A DNA stretch of 64,000 nucleotides, from assembly GCA_020796225.1 (NCBI GenBank), contig CM036753.1:69183865-69247864 (forward strand), read 5' to 3'. Both the position numbers and the translations under genes were made by a program. The stretch comes from Arion vulgaris (taxonomy: Eukaryota > Mollusca > Gastropoda > Stylommatophora > Arionidae). Below are positions 41,450-52,600 of the stretch, piece by piece. Numbering within the stretch: the stretch's first letter is position 1; each line of letters opens with the position of its first letter. The notes beneath the pieces are model-generated. The model ran no database searches. It was not told the DNA's origin and saw nothing but the letters and a program-made list of their open reading frames with translations.

Positions 41450-42430
41450 TTCTGTCCTTCTCTGCTTTTTTGCCGCTAGGCGTAGCAGGTTTAACTGATG
41501 ATCGGTTTCGGAGATAATGCACGCTCGGTCGCTTGATATGGTGTGGTATTGTAGAGTTTTAAGATGTCTGTAACTTCATCAACCCATCTTTTTCTTGGTC
41601 TGCCCTTCCTCTTGATGATTCCATTTTCAGGTTGTACGCTCTGCAACTGGTGTATTCGGGTTCATTCTGACCAAGTGGCCAAACCATTTGAGTCTCTGTT
41701 TTTCAATAAATCTAATAGCAGGTGTTGTTCCGACTGTTCTTCTAATTTCCTCATTTCTTATATGGTCTCTTCATGTTTTATTTACTGTTTTCCTCAAGCA
41801 TCTCATTTCGTTTGTGGTAATTTTCCTTTCTTGTTCTTTTGTCAGTGCCCATATTTGGCTCTGGTAGCACAGTGTTGATATAAAGATTGCATTTATAATC
41901 TGTCTTTTAGTCTCTACTGGAATTGCTGGGTGTTTCAAAATTGGGGTAAGCTGGTATGTAATATTGTTGGCTTGCTGGATTCTAGTTTCGATCTCTCTAT
42001 CCAGTCTACTATCAGATGTGAAGATACTTCCAAGGTATTTGAATTCTCTCACCTGCTTTAGTGTTTGATCATTTATTTGAATGTTGATATCTTTATGTTC
42101 TCTGCTTATAGTCATGACTTCTGTCTTTTGAATGTTGATCTTCATGTTGTATTTGAGGCAGCTATTGTTGAGTAAGTTTATGTGTTCTTGAAGCTGTTCA
42201 ATATTATTATGGAATAAACACTGGTCGTCAGCAAAGAGCAGTTCATTTTGTTGGTCTACGTCTCATGATGTTTCGTCTATTTTGGTGATACTGTCCATGT
42301 ATATAATAAAGAGGAGAGGTGATAAAACACATCCTTGCCGTACTCCTGATGTTACTGGAAACCAATTTGTGAGTCCGGCGCTTGTTCGTATGGCCCTGTC
42401 TATATATATGGCTCTAACATATATTCAAAA
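41450..42430 (-). mobile_element. Non-LTR retrotransposon nested inside the preceding element
   Basis: Minus strand: IYIDRAIRTSAGLTNWF, VRQGCVLSPLLFIIYMDSI (RT finger/palm motif), LLFADDQCLFHNNIEQLQE (catalytic FADD near 42222-42240), YNMKINIQKTEVMTISRE, REFKYLGSIFTSDSRLDRE, CYQSQIWALTKEQERKIT, EMRCLRKTVNK. One in-frame stop upstream of FADD. The 3' end (TAGCAGGTTTAACTGATG) also survives alone at 13380-13565. Confidence 0.9.
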
Positions 42431-42784
42431 TAATAAGTCTCAGCAACTAGGTTTGAAAATACACAGGGAAAGACCAAGGTCATGAGAATAAATGCAGTAA
42501 ATGTAAATCAGATTATACTGCAGGAAACATCTCTACAGGATGTAGAATCATACACATACCTTGGTAGTAACATAGACACAGAAGGTGGAACAAACAAAGA
42601 TGTCAAGATAAGAATACAAAAAGCAAGGAGAAACTTTATTGCACTGAGTTAGATTTGGAAGTCAAAGGACATCAAAACAAACACAAAGCTGAGAATCTTT
42701 CAATCAAATGTGAAGTTAGTGCTGTTCTATGTCTCGGAAACATGGAAGACAACAAAAGATACCACCAGAAAACTACAGACTTTC

Positions 42785-43036
42785 TTCTTCTTCTTTGCGT
42801 TCGTTCTTTACGACCAATTTTAATCACTTTTTGTGATATGTTTGATCTTTGCCAAGAACGTGTATACGTTGCACATTGGTTTGGTAGGCCCCTAAACGCA
42901 TAGACTTCTACACGTTTAGGACACATGCATCCGATTTCAGCCAAACCTCCTTAGTAGCCTCTTACGACATGCGTGGCAGGTAGCAGTGGTGCTATTCTTT
43001 ACACCCCAAATTTGAGCCCCGGTAACCACTCGGGCG
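42785..43036 (-). mobile_element. SINE-like family E, complete, with 13-bp target duplication
   Basis: 252 bp flanked by ACTACAGACTTTC at 42772-42784 and 43037-43049. The minus-strand head starts CGCCCGAGTGGTTACCGGG and the tail is (GAA)n, defining both ends of family E. It sits in the reverse-transcriptase ORF of 41285-43395. Confidence 0.93.
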
Positions 43037-43464
43037 ACTACAGACTTTCATAAATGAATGTTTACGTAGAAAAGAGGAACTGAGATGGTATGATAAGATT
43101 ACGAACGAAGAACTCAGAGAAAGAACTAAACAGATTCCAGTAGAGGAAGAGGCACTGGCGATGAATAGGACATACATTGAGAAGACCGACCTGAAGCATT
43201 GCAAGACAGGCACTGTTTTGGAACCCGCAGGGAAAGAGAAGTAGGGGAAGGCTTAGAAAGATCTGGAAAACAGAGCTGGAGGCTGATTTTAAAAGGATAG
43301 GTAAATCATGGAAAGAAGTGGAAGGGATGGCAAGTGAGGAAGACTTGGTTCAAGACCTGTGTGCCGTTTGGAAGTTGAAAGGTGAAGAAGAAGAAGAATA
43401 TTATTATTCCGGTACATAATGTGAAAAGAAGATTTGATAGACTTGGGGCATATCCTTTACAGGA

Positions 43465-43640
43465 TGTCACCATTAACAATAGTAAACGAGTCGTCGATTT
43501 TCTAGGCACTATTTATACGTTCAGTAGTTTGCCATTGCTTTCAGAACGGTGAGGTCTATTTTGATCTTTCGTAAAATCCAAGGAACTAATTTACTTCCAA
43601 ACTTGCCCGCCGCGTATTTTAAACCATGTACGCCTGGGTT
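43465..43640 (-). mobile_element. SINE family B copy
   Basis: AAACGAGTCGTCGATTTTCT, TTCAGTAGTTTGCCATTGC, AGAACGGTGAGGTC. Nested in the retroelement tail. Confidence 0.8.
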
Positions 43641-43683
43641 GGGATCGAGCTCACTACCGTTTCAACTAGAGAACAAGTAAAAT

Positions 43684-44165
43684 ACAGGGAAGAAGATATC
43701 GTGGTAACATACAGAGATAGAAGATATTGTGGTAACATACAGAGGTAGAAGATGTTGTGGTAACATACAGAGGTAGAAGATGTTGTGGTAACATACAGAG
43801 GTAGAAGATATCGTGGTAACATACAGAGGTAGAAGATGTTGTGGTAACATACAGAGGTAGAAGATGTTGTGGTAACATACAGAGGTAGAAGATATCGTGG
43901 TAACATACAGGGTAGAAGATGTTGTGGTAACATACAGAGGTAGAAGATGTTGTGGTAACATACAGGGTAGAAGATATCGGTAACTACAGAGAAGATGTTG
44001 TGGTAACATACAGAGGTAGAAGATGTTGTGGTAACATACAGGGAAGAAGATATCGTGGTAACATACAGAGGTAGAAGATATTGTGGTAACATACAGAGGT
44101 AGAAGATATTGTGGTAACATACAGGGAAGAAGATATCGTGGTAACATACAGAGGTAGAAGATGTT
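43684..44165 (+). repeat. 28-bp minisatellite inside a retroelement coding tail
   Basis: About 17 units of AGAAGATGTTGTGGTAACAT plus ACAGAGGT, with AGATATCGTGG variants. Its flanks are the two halves of the GKIQGRRDRGRRRKKMDG tail. Minus-strand frames across it are artefacts. Confidence 0.9.
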
Positions 44166-44405
44166 GGATGGTGTAACATCATGGTTCGTCAAGAGATCGA
44201 AGTCAGAACTGATTGACTGCACATTGGAAAGAGAAAGAGAGGGAGTTATGGAAAGACATGATCGTCTACGCCGGCAGTCATGTCACTTGTTTGAAGCTTG
44301 CTATCAAAATGTATTATCCCCTCTGTTACTATTGATCATGCTTTTAGTCACATATTTTTATTTTAGGGCTTTTATGGATTTATTGTCAGATTTTCTAAAG
44401 GGTTC

Positions 44406-44632
44406 AAAGGGAAAGGATTGACTTTATTGTACCAGATTTCCCCCTATGGCTCCGTTCCTGTCGACAGAGATAACATGTCATCTGCCAAGAGGATTGCACA
44501 AAGCGCGGATTCCGTAGCTCCGACAATAATCATAGCAATCTCACGAAAAAATTGCACGTGTCTCAGTCCGGATTGGAACCCACAATCTTCAGTACGACAG
44601 ACAAACGACTTAACCACTTTTCCCAGATTGTA
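44406..44632 (-). mobile_element. SINE family A copy
   Basis: GGAAAGGATTGACTTTATTG, ATGTCATCTGCCAAGAG, AAGCGCGGATTCCGTAG, AACAATAATC, CCGGATTGGAACC, GACTTAACCACTTTTCC. Confidence 0.8.
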
Positions 44633-44683
44633 TATGTTATATCTTCTGTATAAGAAGTCTATCTTCCCTTATGTTGTATCCTT

Positions 44684-44720
44684 TGCTTGATAATGACCTT
44701 TTGGTCGAAACGTCTCTGGT
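44684..44720 (+). ncRNA. Hammerhead-ribozyme-like relic
   Basis: CTTGATAATGACCTTTTGG followed by TCGAAACGTC. GACC-TTTT-GGTC is a perfect helix-II hairpin directly before GAAAC. The 5' core is TTGATAA where CUGANGA is needed, so catalytic ability is doubtful. Confidence 0.45.
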
Positions 44721-45620
44721 ATTATTTTTTGTTCTTCGTAAAACTACAGAACTTTGTTTTTCGTGTTTCTTTATTATTGATTATGAAACATGATTGCATT
44801 TTAAAATAAATATTTTATTTTCATTTCCAAGTGTTCCTTGTTCATTTTTCAACATACAATTGCCATGACATCGTGACGTCAGTGTTATTGTTTCTAAAAC
44901 ACAAAAAAAAGCTATCTAAGTTACCATTAAATTAATTTTAATTTGTTACTATAAAGTTCTCTCTCTCTCCCTCTCTCTCTCCATGTCAATGTGTGTGCCT
45001 GTTTGTTTACGTGTGTGTTATTTTGTTAGCTGTGTGATTATGATCTAGTACCATAGCAAGCATCCGAGTTGTACAGTTCAACAATTTTTTAGAACTGTCT
45101 CTATATTTAGAATGTTGTATTCTATATTTTATATAATTTTATAGATTAAGCGTTAGTGAGCTCGATTATAACCCAAGCGTAAAGTTCCTTTCAAGAAAGA
45201 CTTAAATAACCTTTAAGGTAATACCCAAATTTTGAACTATTGACATTTTTCTGCTTACTGGGTAATACCCCATCAATTAAGTGAGAATAATAGAACCATG
45301 GACTAATTTTGACTTGTGAAATATTTCCAATGTTTAATTGATATATGCATAACCTGAGTTCGTTATTAAATGATTTATCCATCTTGTTGCTAATTGATTA
45401 CAACGGTGTTAGGTCAGTTGTATTCACTCAAATCTTGGTTTGTAGTAAGACAGAAGTGTGGAAAGAGTGATGTTATATTTTAAATCAAGAATATATAATC
45501 AGTGGACTTTCACAAGCCTTTCTTTTGGGCAACCTATTTTCCTTAGACTTATTATACTTTCCTGGGACCTTGTACCAGCAGTTTCCCGTCAAGTTAGCTG
45601 ATCTATTACAATAAACTTTA
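44721..45620. other. AT-rich, no gene recognised
   Basis: A CT run at 44958-44980 and a GT-rich patch near 44990-45020. Nothing else assignable. Confidence 0.45.
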
Positions 45621-45625
45621 TTTAG

Positions 45626-46008
45626 CGGCATACTCTATTTAGTCATAAACTTGGCATACTCTATTTAGTCATAAACTCGGCATACTCTATTTAGTCATAA
45701 ACTTGGCATACTCTATTTAGTCATAAACTTGGCATACTCTATTTAGTCATAAACTTGGCATACTCTATTTAGTCATAAACTCGGCATACTCTATTTAGTC
45801 ATAAACTTGGCATACTCTATTTAGTCATAAACTTGGCATACTCTATTTAGTCATAAACTTGGCATACTCTATTTAGTCATAAACTTGGCATACTCTATTT
45901 AGTCATAAACTTGGCATACTCTATTTAGTCATAAACTCGGCATACTCTATTTAGTCATAAATTCGGCATACTCTATTTAGTCATAAACTCGGCATATTCT
46001 ATTTAGTC
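45626..46008 (+). repeat. 26-bp tandem array
   Basis: About 15 units of GGCATACTCTATTTAGTCAT plus AAACTT or AAACTC. The T/C variant recurs irregularly. I cannot identify a seed element. Confidence 0.95.
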
Positions 46009-46039
46009 CCACACTTTATATTTGGACACTGTATATTTT

Positions 46040-46645
46040 TGTGTATGGGGTTTGGACAAGTACGACAATTTAAATATCTTGGAGTCCTGGTAACATCAGA
46101 TGGCAAATACAGATCAGATATAAACAGCAGAATAGGGCAGGCCAAAGCAGAATTACAGAAACTGAGAACCAAGCAGCATATGCAACAAGTCATTGCCAAT
46201 TGAGATCAGAATGAGAGTTATGCAGTGCTACATAGCACCAATACTGACATACGGATGCGAGTCATGTGCAATAAACACAGATCGAGACATCTCTGACAGC
46301 CACAGAGATATGGCCTTAGAGAAGAATGATGCGAATTCCATGTACTGCTAAATTGACTAATGCGGAGGTGTTGAATGAGGTCATAACACAAAGAAAGCTT
46401 ATCATCAATATGAGAAAGAGGCAGTCATCGGACATGTTTTTCGGACATATGATGAGAAAGGTAGGTTAAGAATACATTGTAACAACTGGTAAAATCGAAG
46501 GTATACGTGACTGAGGAAGACAGAGAAAATTGTGCATAGTTTGACTTCATGGCACGGAAGAGCGTCAACATCTGAGATGATAGTAAACACCAGAGATTGG
46601 TAGAGATCCACGATCGCCAGCCGGCACGACACCTGATGATGATTG
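46040..46645 (+). mobile_element. Non-LTR retrotransposon C-terminal part
   Basis: RQFKYLGVLVTSDGKYRSDI, SRIGQAKAELQKLR, then frameshifted LTYGCESC, FFGHMMRK-like, GKIEG, and MARKSVNI/ETHDRQPARH traces. Same family as 24590-24890 and 9110-9325, with more of the upstream region. Confidence 0.8.
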
Positions 46646-47155
46646 GACATGGGCCTCTTTAAGTGGAGTCATGTATTTTCAAATTAACATTTGGTTATAT
46701 CATGGCGTTTTGTCTATACAATCATTAACAATTTTTTTTAAAACGTATTGCAAATAATCCTATTACATTTAAACACATTTGGTCTAGTATGAGTTGTAAA
46801 TATCAACTTTTTTCCAATCTGGTTACTGAATCCTCTATTGGTCCTGTAAAGTATATACTTAGTTTGTCACTTGGATAACGCCACAAAACTAATCATAACG
46901 AACTGAGTGGGAATTGATTGTGAGTATAAGAACACGTCGGTAACAGACACCCCAGTTTTGTACAAGAGGAATAACCCGACCTAGGATTATGACTTCTGAT
47001 TTGTTCAGAACTCTTACGTCCGCTTGTTACTTCCACCGCAGAAGTAGCATTGACTGAGATTATTTTAGTACTCACATACTCCGTTACTTCATTGATGAAT
47101 ATGAGATTATTTTAATACTCACATACTCAGTTACTTCATTGGTGAATACATCATA
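46646..47155. other. Unassigned, one short duplication
   Basis: TGAGATTATTTTAGTACTCA, CATACTCCGTTACTTCATTG occurs twice (about 47056 and 47101). No gene. Confidence 0.45.
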
Positions 47156-47159
47156 ATCA

Positions 47160-47390
47160 AATAGCTTCTCCTAAATAGATCGTTCCTATCTTAACAATCC
47201 TTCGGAATTTTTCTTTCTCTCATATGACAGATGTCCCGCATCAACAGTCGTCATGCTCAGATCATGTTACATTCTGAATCCACCTTCTCCTCTTTGCCAT
47301 GATTCTTCCTTCTATAATGGTCTTCTAAAACTCTTCGTCTTTTTTTAGATGACCAAAGTACTTCATTTTTTCTCATTAGTGAATATCACC
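47160..47390 (-). mobile_element. Non-LTR retrotransposon C-terminal tail
   Basis: TAGCTTCTCCTAAATAG, TTTCTCTCATATGACAGATG, TTCTATAATGGTCTTC are diverged equivalents of 16978-17180 (FCLGQAI end, GHLAYERE, KTIMEG). Confidence 0.7.
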
Positions 47391-47394
47391 CACT

Positions 47395-47735
47395 ACCTGA
47401 TATATAAAAGAATGCTGGGAATAACAAGAAGAGACCGGTTTAGAAATTAAAGCATCAGTAAACAAAGTGAGTACATCATCAGTACTGCTTCATCAAGAAA
47501 CAACAAATTATATGGTTCGGCCACATACACAGATTACCAACAAACAGTGCGCCTCAAAGAGACATGTTACTCCGATACAATGGATACAAAGAAAACGGCC
47601 ATCCATGCAAAAAGTGGACCACATAGGTAACAGAGACAGCGAAAATCACGGTTTTTGAAGCACACACAAAAAGCCCGTTCTAGAAATCTTTTCTTATTCT
47701 GACACTGTGAGACAAAACAGGATTCGAGAGAAGAA
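47395..47735 (+). mobile_element. Non-LTR retrotransposon C-terminal part and 3' end
   Basis: RMLGITRRDRFRN, then IKKQQIIWFGHIHRLPTN, YNGYKENGHPCKKWTT, FEAHTKSPF. After the stop the 3' end reads TTCTTATTCTGACACTGTG, AGACAAAACAGGATTC and a (GAA)n tail. This single copy of the end is what the 45-bp array at 7303-7980 multiplies. Confidence 0.82.
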
Positions 47736-48041
47736 GAAGAAGAAGAAGACATAATATATTGTATTAATTTGTATTACAAATTGGTAATGATTATAAGAAA
47801 ATAATCAAATTCAATATTGCTGAAGCAGTCAGTTACACATGACCTGGTCTATTAAATGACTGCTGTAAAACTGAGCGGACATGCAATAAATTAGTGGCAT
47901 TTAATTGACAGCTTGACATGAGCAAAGCAATATCATGTATATTGGTTACTGAACTGACGTCACAACACTCCGGGCAGACGCGGGGGTGCGCAGTCTTCTC
48001 TAACAGATGTCGAAGGGTTATAAAGAAATAATAATAATTAT

Positions 48042-48255
48042 CCCTTTAGCTGCTAAGGACGTATATATACGTTCTTTCTCTTCCAAAGACGCATTAACAC
48101 GTCTGTTATTATCTCTCCTCTGTGTGCTAAAGACGTGTTAACACGTTATACATTGCTACTGTCACTGCTAAAGGCGTAGATTCACGTTTGTGACCTAGAA
48201 ACAAAGAGTAGCTATTTTTAGCTCAGCCTTCGGAAAATATGTAGCAGTAAAAGGC
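48042..48255. mobile_element. piggyBac-type MITE, second copy
   Basis: CCCTTTAGCTGCTAAGG start and GTAGCAGTAAAAGGC end, internally the same as 29963-30186 (GACGTGTTAACACGTTA, TGTGACCTAGAAACAAAG). Flanked by TTAT on both sides (48038-48041, 48256-48259) in place of TTAA. Confidence 0.85.
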
Positions 48256-48289
48256 TTATGAAACCTATAACCTGTTTGGGTTGTAGGGG

Positions 48290-48690
48290 TGTCACTGTGG
48301 AGACATCAGCACTAAAAACACGCCATGAGTGTCTGCCTTCAACTCCTCGAGCGAGTGGAGAGAAATTCTGTCCTGACCAGCTCTTGATGTTGTCAAACAG
48401 GATTTTCTCTGCCTTCCTTTCCTTCTTCCACCCTCAACTGTTCCCTGTAGGATAATCTTGGAGAGTGAGCCATGTTTCATCACATGCCCGAAGCACGCAA
48501 GTTTACGCCTTTTCACGATTGTCAAGAGTGGCACTTGTCGACATGCAAGATTGTTTATTTGGTCTCTTACATAAATATTCGTCTTATGATCTATATAACT
48601 AGTACGTAATACCCGTCTGTAACACTTATTCGGAAGCCTGGAGTCTTCGCTCCAGTTCTGCATTGAGCGTTCAGTTCTCACAACTTATAC
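48290..48690 (-). mobile_element. Non-LTR retrotransposon C-terminal part
   Basis: CYRRVLRTSYIDHKTNIYVR, KRRKLACFGHVMKHGSLSK, IILQGTVEGGRRKGRQRKSC. KTILQGTxEGGRRxGRQRK is a widespread invertebrate non-LTR signature. The end is truncated or frameshifted. Confidence 0.88.
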
Positions 48691-49029
48691 AAAAGAAAGG
48701 ATAGCACCAGCAATCTGCTGATATTGATTTTTGTCAGAGTGCTGATTTTGCTTTTCCATATCACGCTTAGCCGCGACATAGCAACTGACACCATCTCAAG
48801 TCTTGACTTGATCTCCTTACCAGAGTTTCCATCGTTATATATGTAGGACCCAAAGTATTAAAATGGTTATGCATACTGATGGTTCCTGTGCCTTGCTGGA
48901 TAAATACACTCCTATGTCTAGCTATCAAGCATCCACCTCTACTTGTACAATAAGTAATTCCAAACTCCTTAAATCTCTGGATTGATTAAACGTCAATTTC
49001 AGTGTCATCCTCCAGTTGTAGGTCGCCAA

Positions 49030-49125
49030 CAGATTGAAAAACAATCGTATGGATCTCTCGAAAAAATCGGCCTCATTCGATAACACAACCTTCGGAACAC
49101 ATGACATATGACTTAACCATATATT
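49030..49125 (-). mobile_element. SINE family A remnant at the satellite edge
   Basis: AAACAATCGTATGGATCTCT, CGAAAAAATCGG, ATTCGATAACACAACCTTC and ATGACTTAACCAT align in order with the minus-strand SINE A (AACAATCCTAGAGATCTCTG, GGAAAAAAATGCGC, ATTCGAACC...ACCTTC, GGACTTAACCACTT), with some internal deletion. The satellite starts exactly where the head (box A) should be. Confidence 0.7.
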
Positions 49126-49676
49126 TATATGACTTAACCATATATTTATATGACTTAACCATATATTTATATGACTTAACCATATATTTATATGACTTAA
49201 CCATATATTTATATGACTTAACCATATATTTATATGACTTAACCATATATTTATATGACTTAACCATATATTTTATGACTAACCATATATTTATATGACA
49301 ACCATATATTTATTGACTTAACCATATATTTATGATGACAACCATATATTTATTGACTTAACCATATATTTATATGACTTAACCATATATTTATATGACA
49401 ACATATATTTATGTGACTTAATCATATATTTATATGACTTAACCATATATTTATATGACTTAACTATATTTATATGATTAACCATATATTTATATGACTT
49501 AACCATATATTTATATGACTTAACCATATATTTATATGACTTAACCATATATTTATATGACTTAACCATATATTTATTGACAACCATTAACCATATTTTG
49601 TTGACTTCCATATATTTATAGACTTAACCATATATTTATGATGACTTAACCATATATTTATATGACTTAACCATAT
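49107..49676 (+). repeat. 21-bp satellite, derived short form
   Basis: Units of ATGACTTAACCATATATTT plus AT, period 21, with many single-base losses in the right half. Equivalent to the 47-bp unit minus about 26 bp (the AGCCAAAGAGATCTTCATT part). The MVKSYKY frames are artefacts. Confidence 0.93.
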
Positions 49677-52600
49677 AGCCTAATGATGACTTTATCTTTC
49701 ATATATTTATGTGACTTAACCATATATTTATATGCTTAACCATATATTTATTGACTTAACCATATATTTATATGACTTAACCATATATTTATATGACTTA
49801 ACCATATATTTTATGTGACTTAACTATAATATTTATATGACTTAACCATATATTTATATGACTAACCATATAGCCAAGAGATCTTTATTTCATGTTTATA
49901 TGACTTAACCATATATTAAAGACCATTCATATATTTATATGACTTAACTTATATGAAAGAGATCTTATTTACATATATTTATGACTTAACCATATATGAT
50001 TTATTTTCATATATTTATATGAGCTTAACCATATAGCAAAGGATTTTCATTTTCATATATTTATACTGACTTAACCATATAAAAAGAGTCTTCATTTCTT
50101 ATATTTATATGACTTAACCATATATAAAGAGATCTTCATTTCATATATTTATATGACTAACCATATATAAAGAATCTTCATTTTCATATATTTATATGAC
50201 TTAACATATATGCAAAGATCTTCATTTTCATATATTTATATGACTTAACCATATAGCCAAAGAGTTCTTCATTTTCATATATTTATATGACTTAACCATA
50301 TAGCCAAAGATCTTCATTTCATATATTTATATGACTTAACCATATATCAAGAGACTTCATATTTTTCCATATATTTATATGACTTAACCTACTATAGCCA
50401 AAGATCTTATTCACCATATATTTATATGACTTAACCATATATTAGCCAAGATTTCATTCTTAACCATATATTTATATGACTTAACCATATATAAAGAATC
50501 TTATTTTCATATATTTATATGACTTATATATATTGCAAAGAGATCTTATTGATTTCATATATTTATATGACTAGCCATATAGCCAAAGAGATCTTTTTTT
50601 CATATTTATATGACTTAACCATATATTATTGCTGCCATATATTTATTACAACCATATAGCCAAAGAGATCTTTATTTTCATATATTTATATGACTTAACC
50701 ATATAATAAAGATCTTCATTTTTCATATATTTATATATGACTTAACCATATAATTAGAGTCTTCTATTTATCTATATATTATATGACTTAACCATTTATA
50801 TGCCAAAGAGATCTTCATTTTTCTATATATTTATGTGACAACCATAGTAATAGAGATCTTATTTCATATATTTATATGACTTAACCTATATAGACAAAAG
50901 TCTTCATTTCCATATATTTATATGACTTAACCATATATGCAAAAATCTTGTATTTCATATATTTATATGACTTAACCAATTTTTAGCCAAAGTCTTCATT
51001 TCATATATTATATGACTTAACCATATAAAGAGAACATTATTTTCACATATATTTATATGACTTAACCATATAGCCAAAGAGATCTTAATTTTCATATATT
51101 TATATGACTTAACCATATAGCCAAAGATATCTTTATTTTCATATATTTATATGACTTAACCATATAGCCAAAGAGATCTTTATTTTCATATATTTTAATG
51201 CTTAACCATATTAAAGATCTTCATTTTCATATATTTATATGACTTAACCATATAGCCAAAGAGATCTTTATTTTCATATATTTATATGACTTAACCTTAT
51301 ATAGCAAAGATTATATTTTCATATATTTATATGACTTAACCATATAGCAAAAGAGATCTTCATTTTCATATATTTATATGACTTAACCATATAGCCAAAG
51401 AGATCTTCATTTTCATATGTTTATATGACTTAACCATATAGCCAAAGAGATCTTTATTTTCATATATTTATATGACTTAACCATATAAGCAAAGAGATCT
51501 TCATTTCATATATTTATATGACTAACCATATAGCCAAAGAGATCTTCATTTTCATATTTATATGACTTAACCATATAGCAAAGATCTTCATTTTCATATA
51601 TTATATGGCTTAACCATATAGCCAAAGAATCTTTATTTTCATATATTTATATGACTTAACCATATAGCCAAAGAGATCTTCATTTTCATATATTTATATG
51701 AGCTTAACCATATAGCCAAAGATATCTTCATTTTCTATATTTATATGACTTAACCATATACAAAAGAATCTTCATTTTCATATATTTTATATGACTTAAC
51801 CATATAGCCAAAGGATCTTATTTTCATATATTTATATGCTTAACCATATAGCCAAAGAGATCTTCATTTTCATATATTTATATGACTTAACCATATAGCC
51901 AAAGAGATCTTTCATTTTCATATTTATATGACTTAACATATACCAAAGAGATCTTCATTTCATATATTTATATGACTTAACCATATAGCCAAAGAGATCT
52001 TCATTTCATATATTATATGACTTAACCATATAACCAAAGAGATCTTTATTTTCATATATTTATATGACTTAACCATATAATGAGATCTTCATTTTCATAT
52101 ATTTATATGACTTAACCATATAGCCAAAGATATCTTTATTTTCATATATTTATATGACTTAACCATATAGCCAAAGAGATCTTCATTTTCATATATTTAT
52201 ATGACTTAACCATATAGCCAAAGAGATCTTCATTTTCATATATTTATATGACTTAACCATATAGCCAAAGAGATCTTTATTTTCATATATTATATGACTT
52301 AACCATATACCAAAGATCTTTCATTTTCATATATTTTATGACTTAACCATATGCAAAGAGATCTTTATTTTCTATATTTATATGACTTAACCATATAGCC
52401 AAAGAGATCTTCATTTTCATATATTTATGACTTAACCATATAGCCAAAAGAGATCTTCATTTTCATATATTTATATGACTTAACCATATAGCAAAAGAGA
52501 TCTTCATTTTCATATATTTATATGACTTAACCATATAGCCAAAGAGATCTTAATTTTCATATATTTATATGACTTAACCATATAGCCAAAGAGATCTTCA

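Larger units (their letters stand above)
41285..43395 (+). mobile_element. Non-LTR retrotransposon with reverse-transcriptase core, split by two later insertions
   Basis: GDLLSPFLFLMAIDSIMKST, LEDLDFADDLAFF (FADD is the catalytic pair of the palm). Interrupted at 41445 by a minus-strand retroelement. Resumes about 42435: LGLKIHREKTKVMRINAVN, ESYTYLGSNIDTEGG, KTNTKLRIFQSNVK. Interrupted again by a SINE E (42785-43036). Resumes TFINECLRRKEELRWYDKI, TNEELRERTKQIPVEEE and a basic end, then WKEVEGMASEEDLVQDLCAV. Stops and frameshifts make it dead. Confidence 0.9.
43400..44310 (+). mobile_element. Non-LTR retrotransposon C-terminal tail, split by a SINE B and a 28-bp array
   Basis: 43405-43445 (GGTACATAATGTGAAAAGAA) matches HIMRRE of 24590-24890. 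A SINE B (43465-43640, minus) follows. The ORF trace resumes at 43675 (AAGTAAAATACAGGGAAG = GKIQGR), is expanded into a 28-bp array, and ends 44165-44300 with VKRSKSELID and ERHDRLRRQSCHL. Confidence 0.8.

Noticed and set aside
43619..44222. Repeated LLPLYVTT-type frames on the minus strand
   Set aside because: By-products of the 28-bp array inside a dead retroelement tail.
49107..49611. Repeat protein with MVKSYKY units
   Set aside because: The 21-bp period gives open frames; there is no start context, domain or flanking gene structure.
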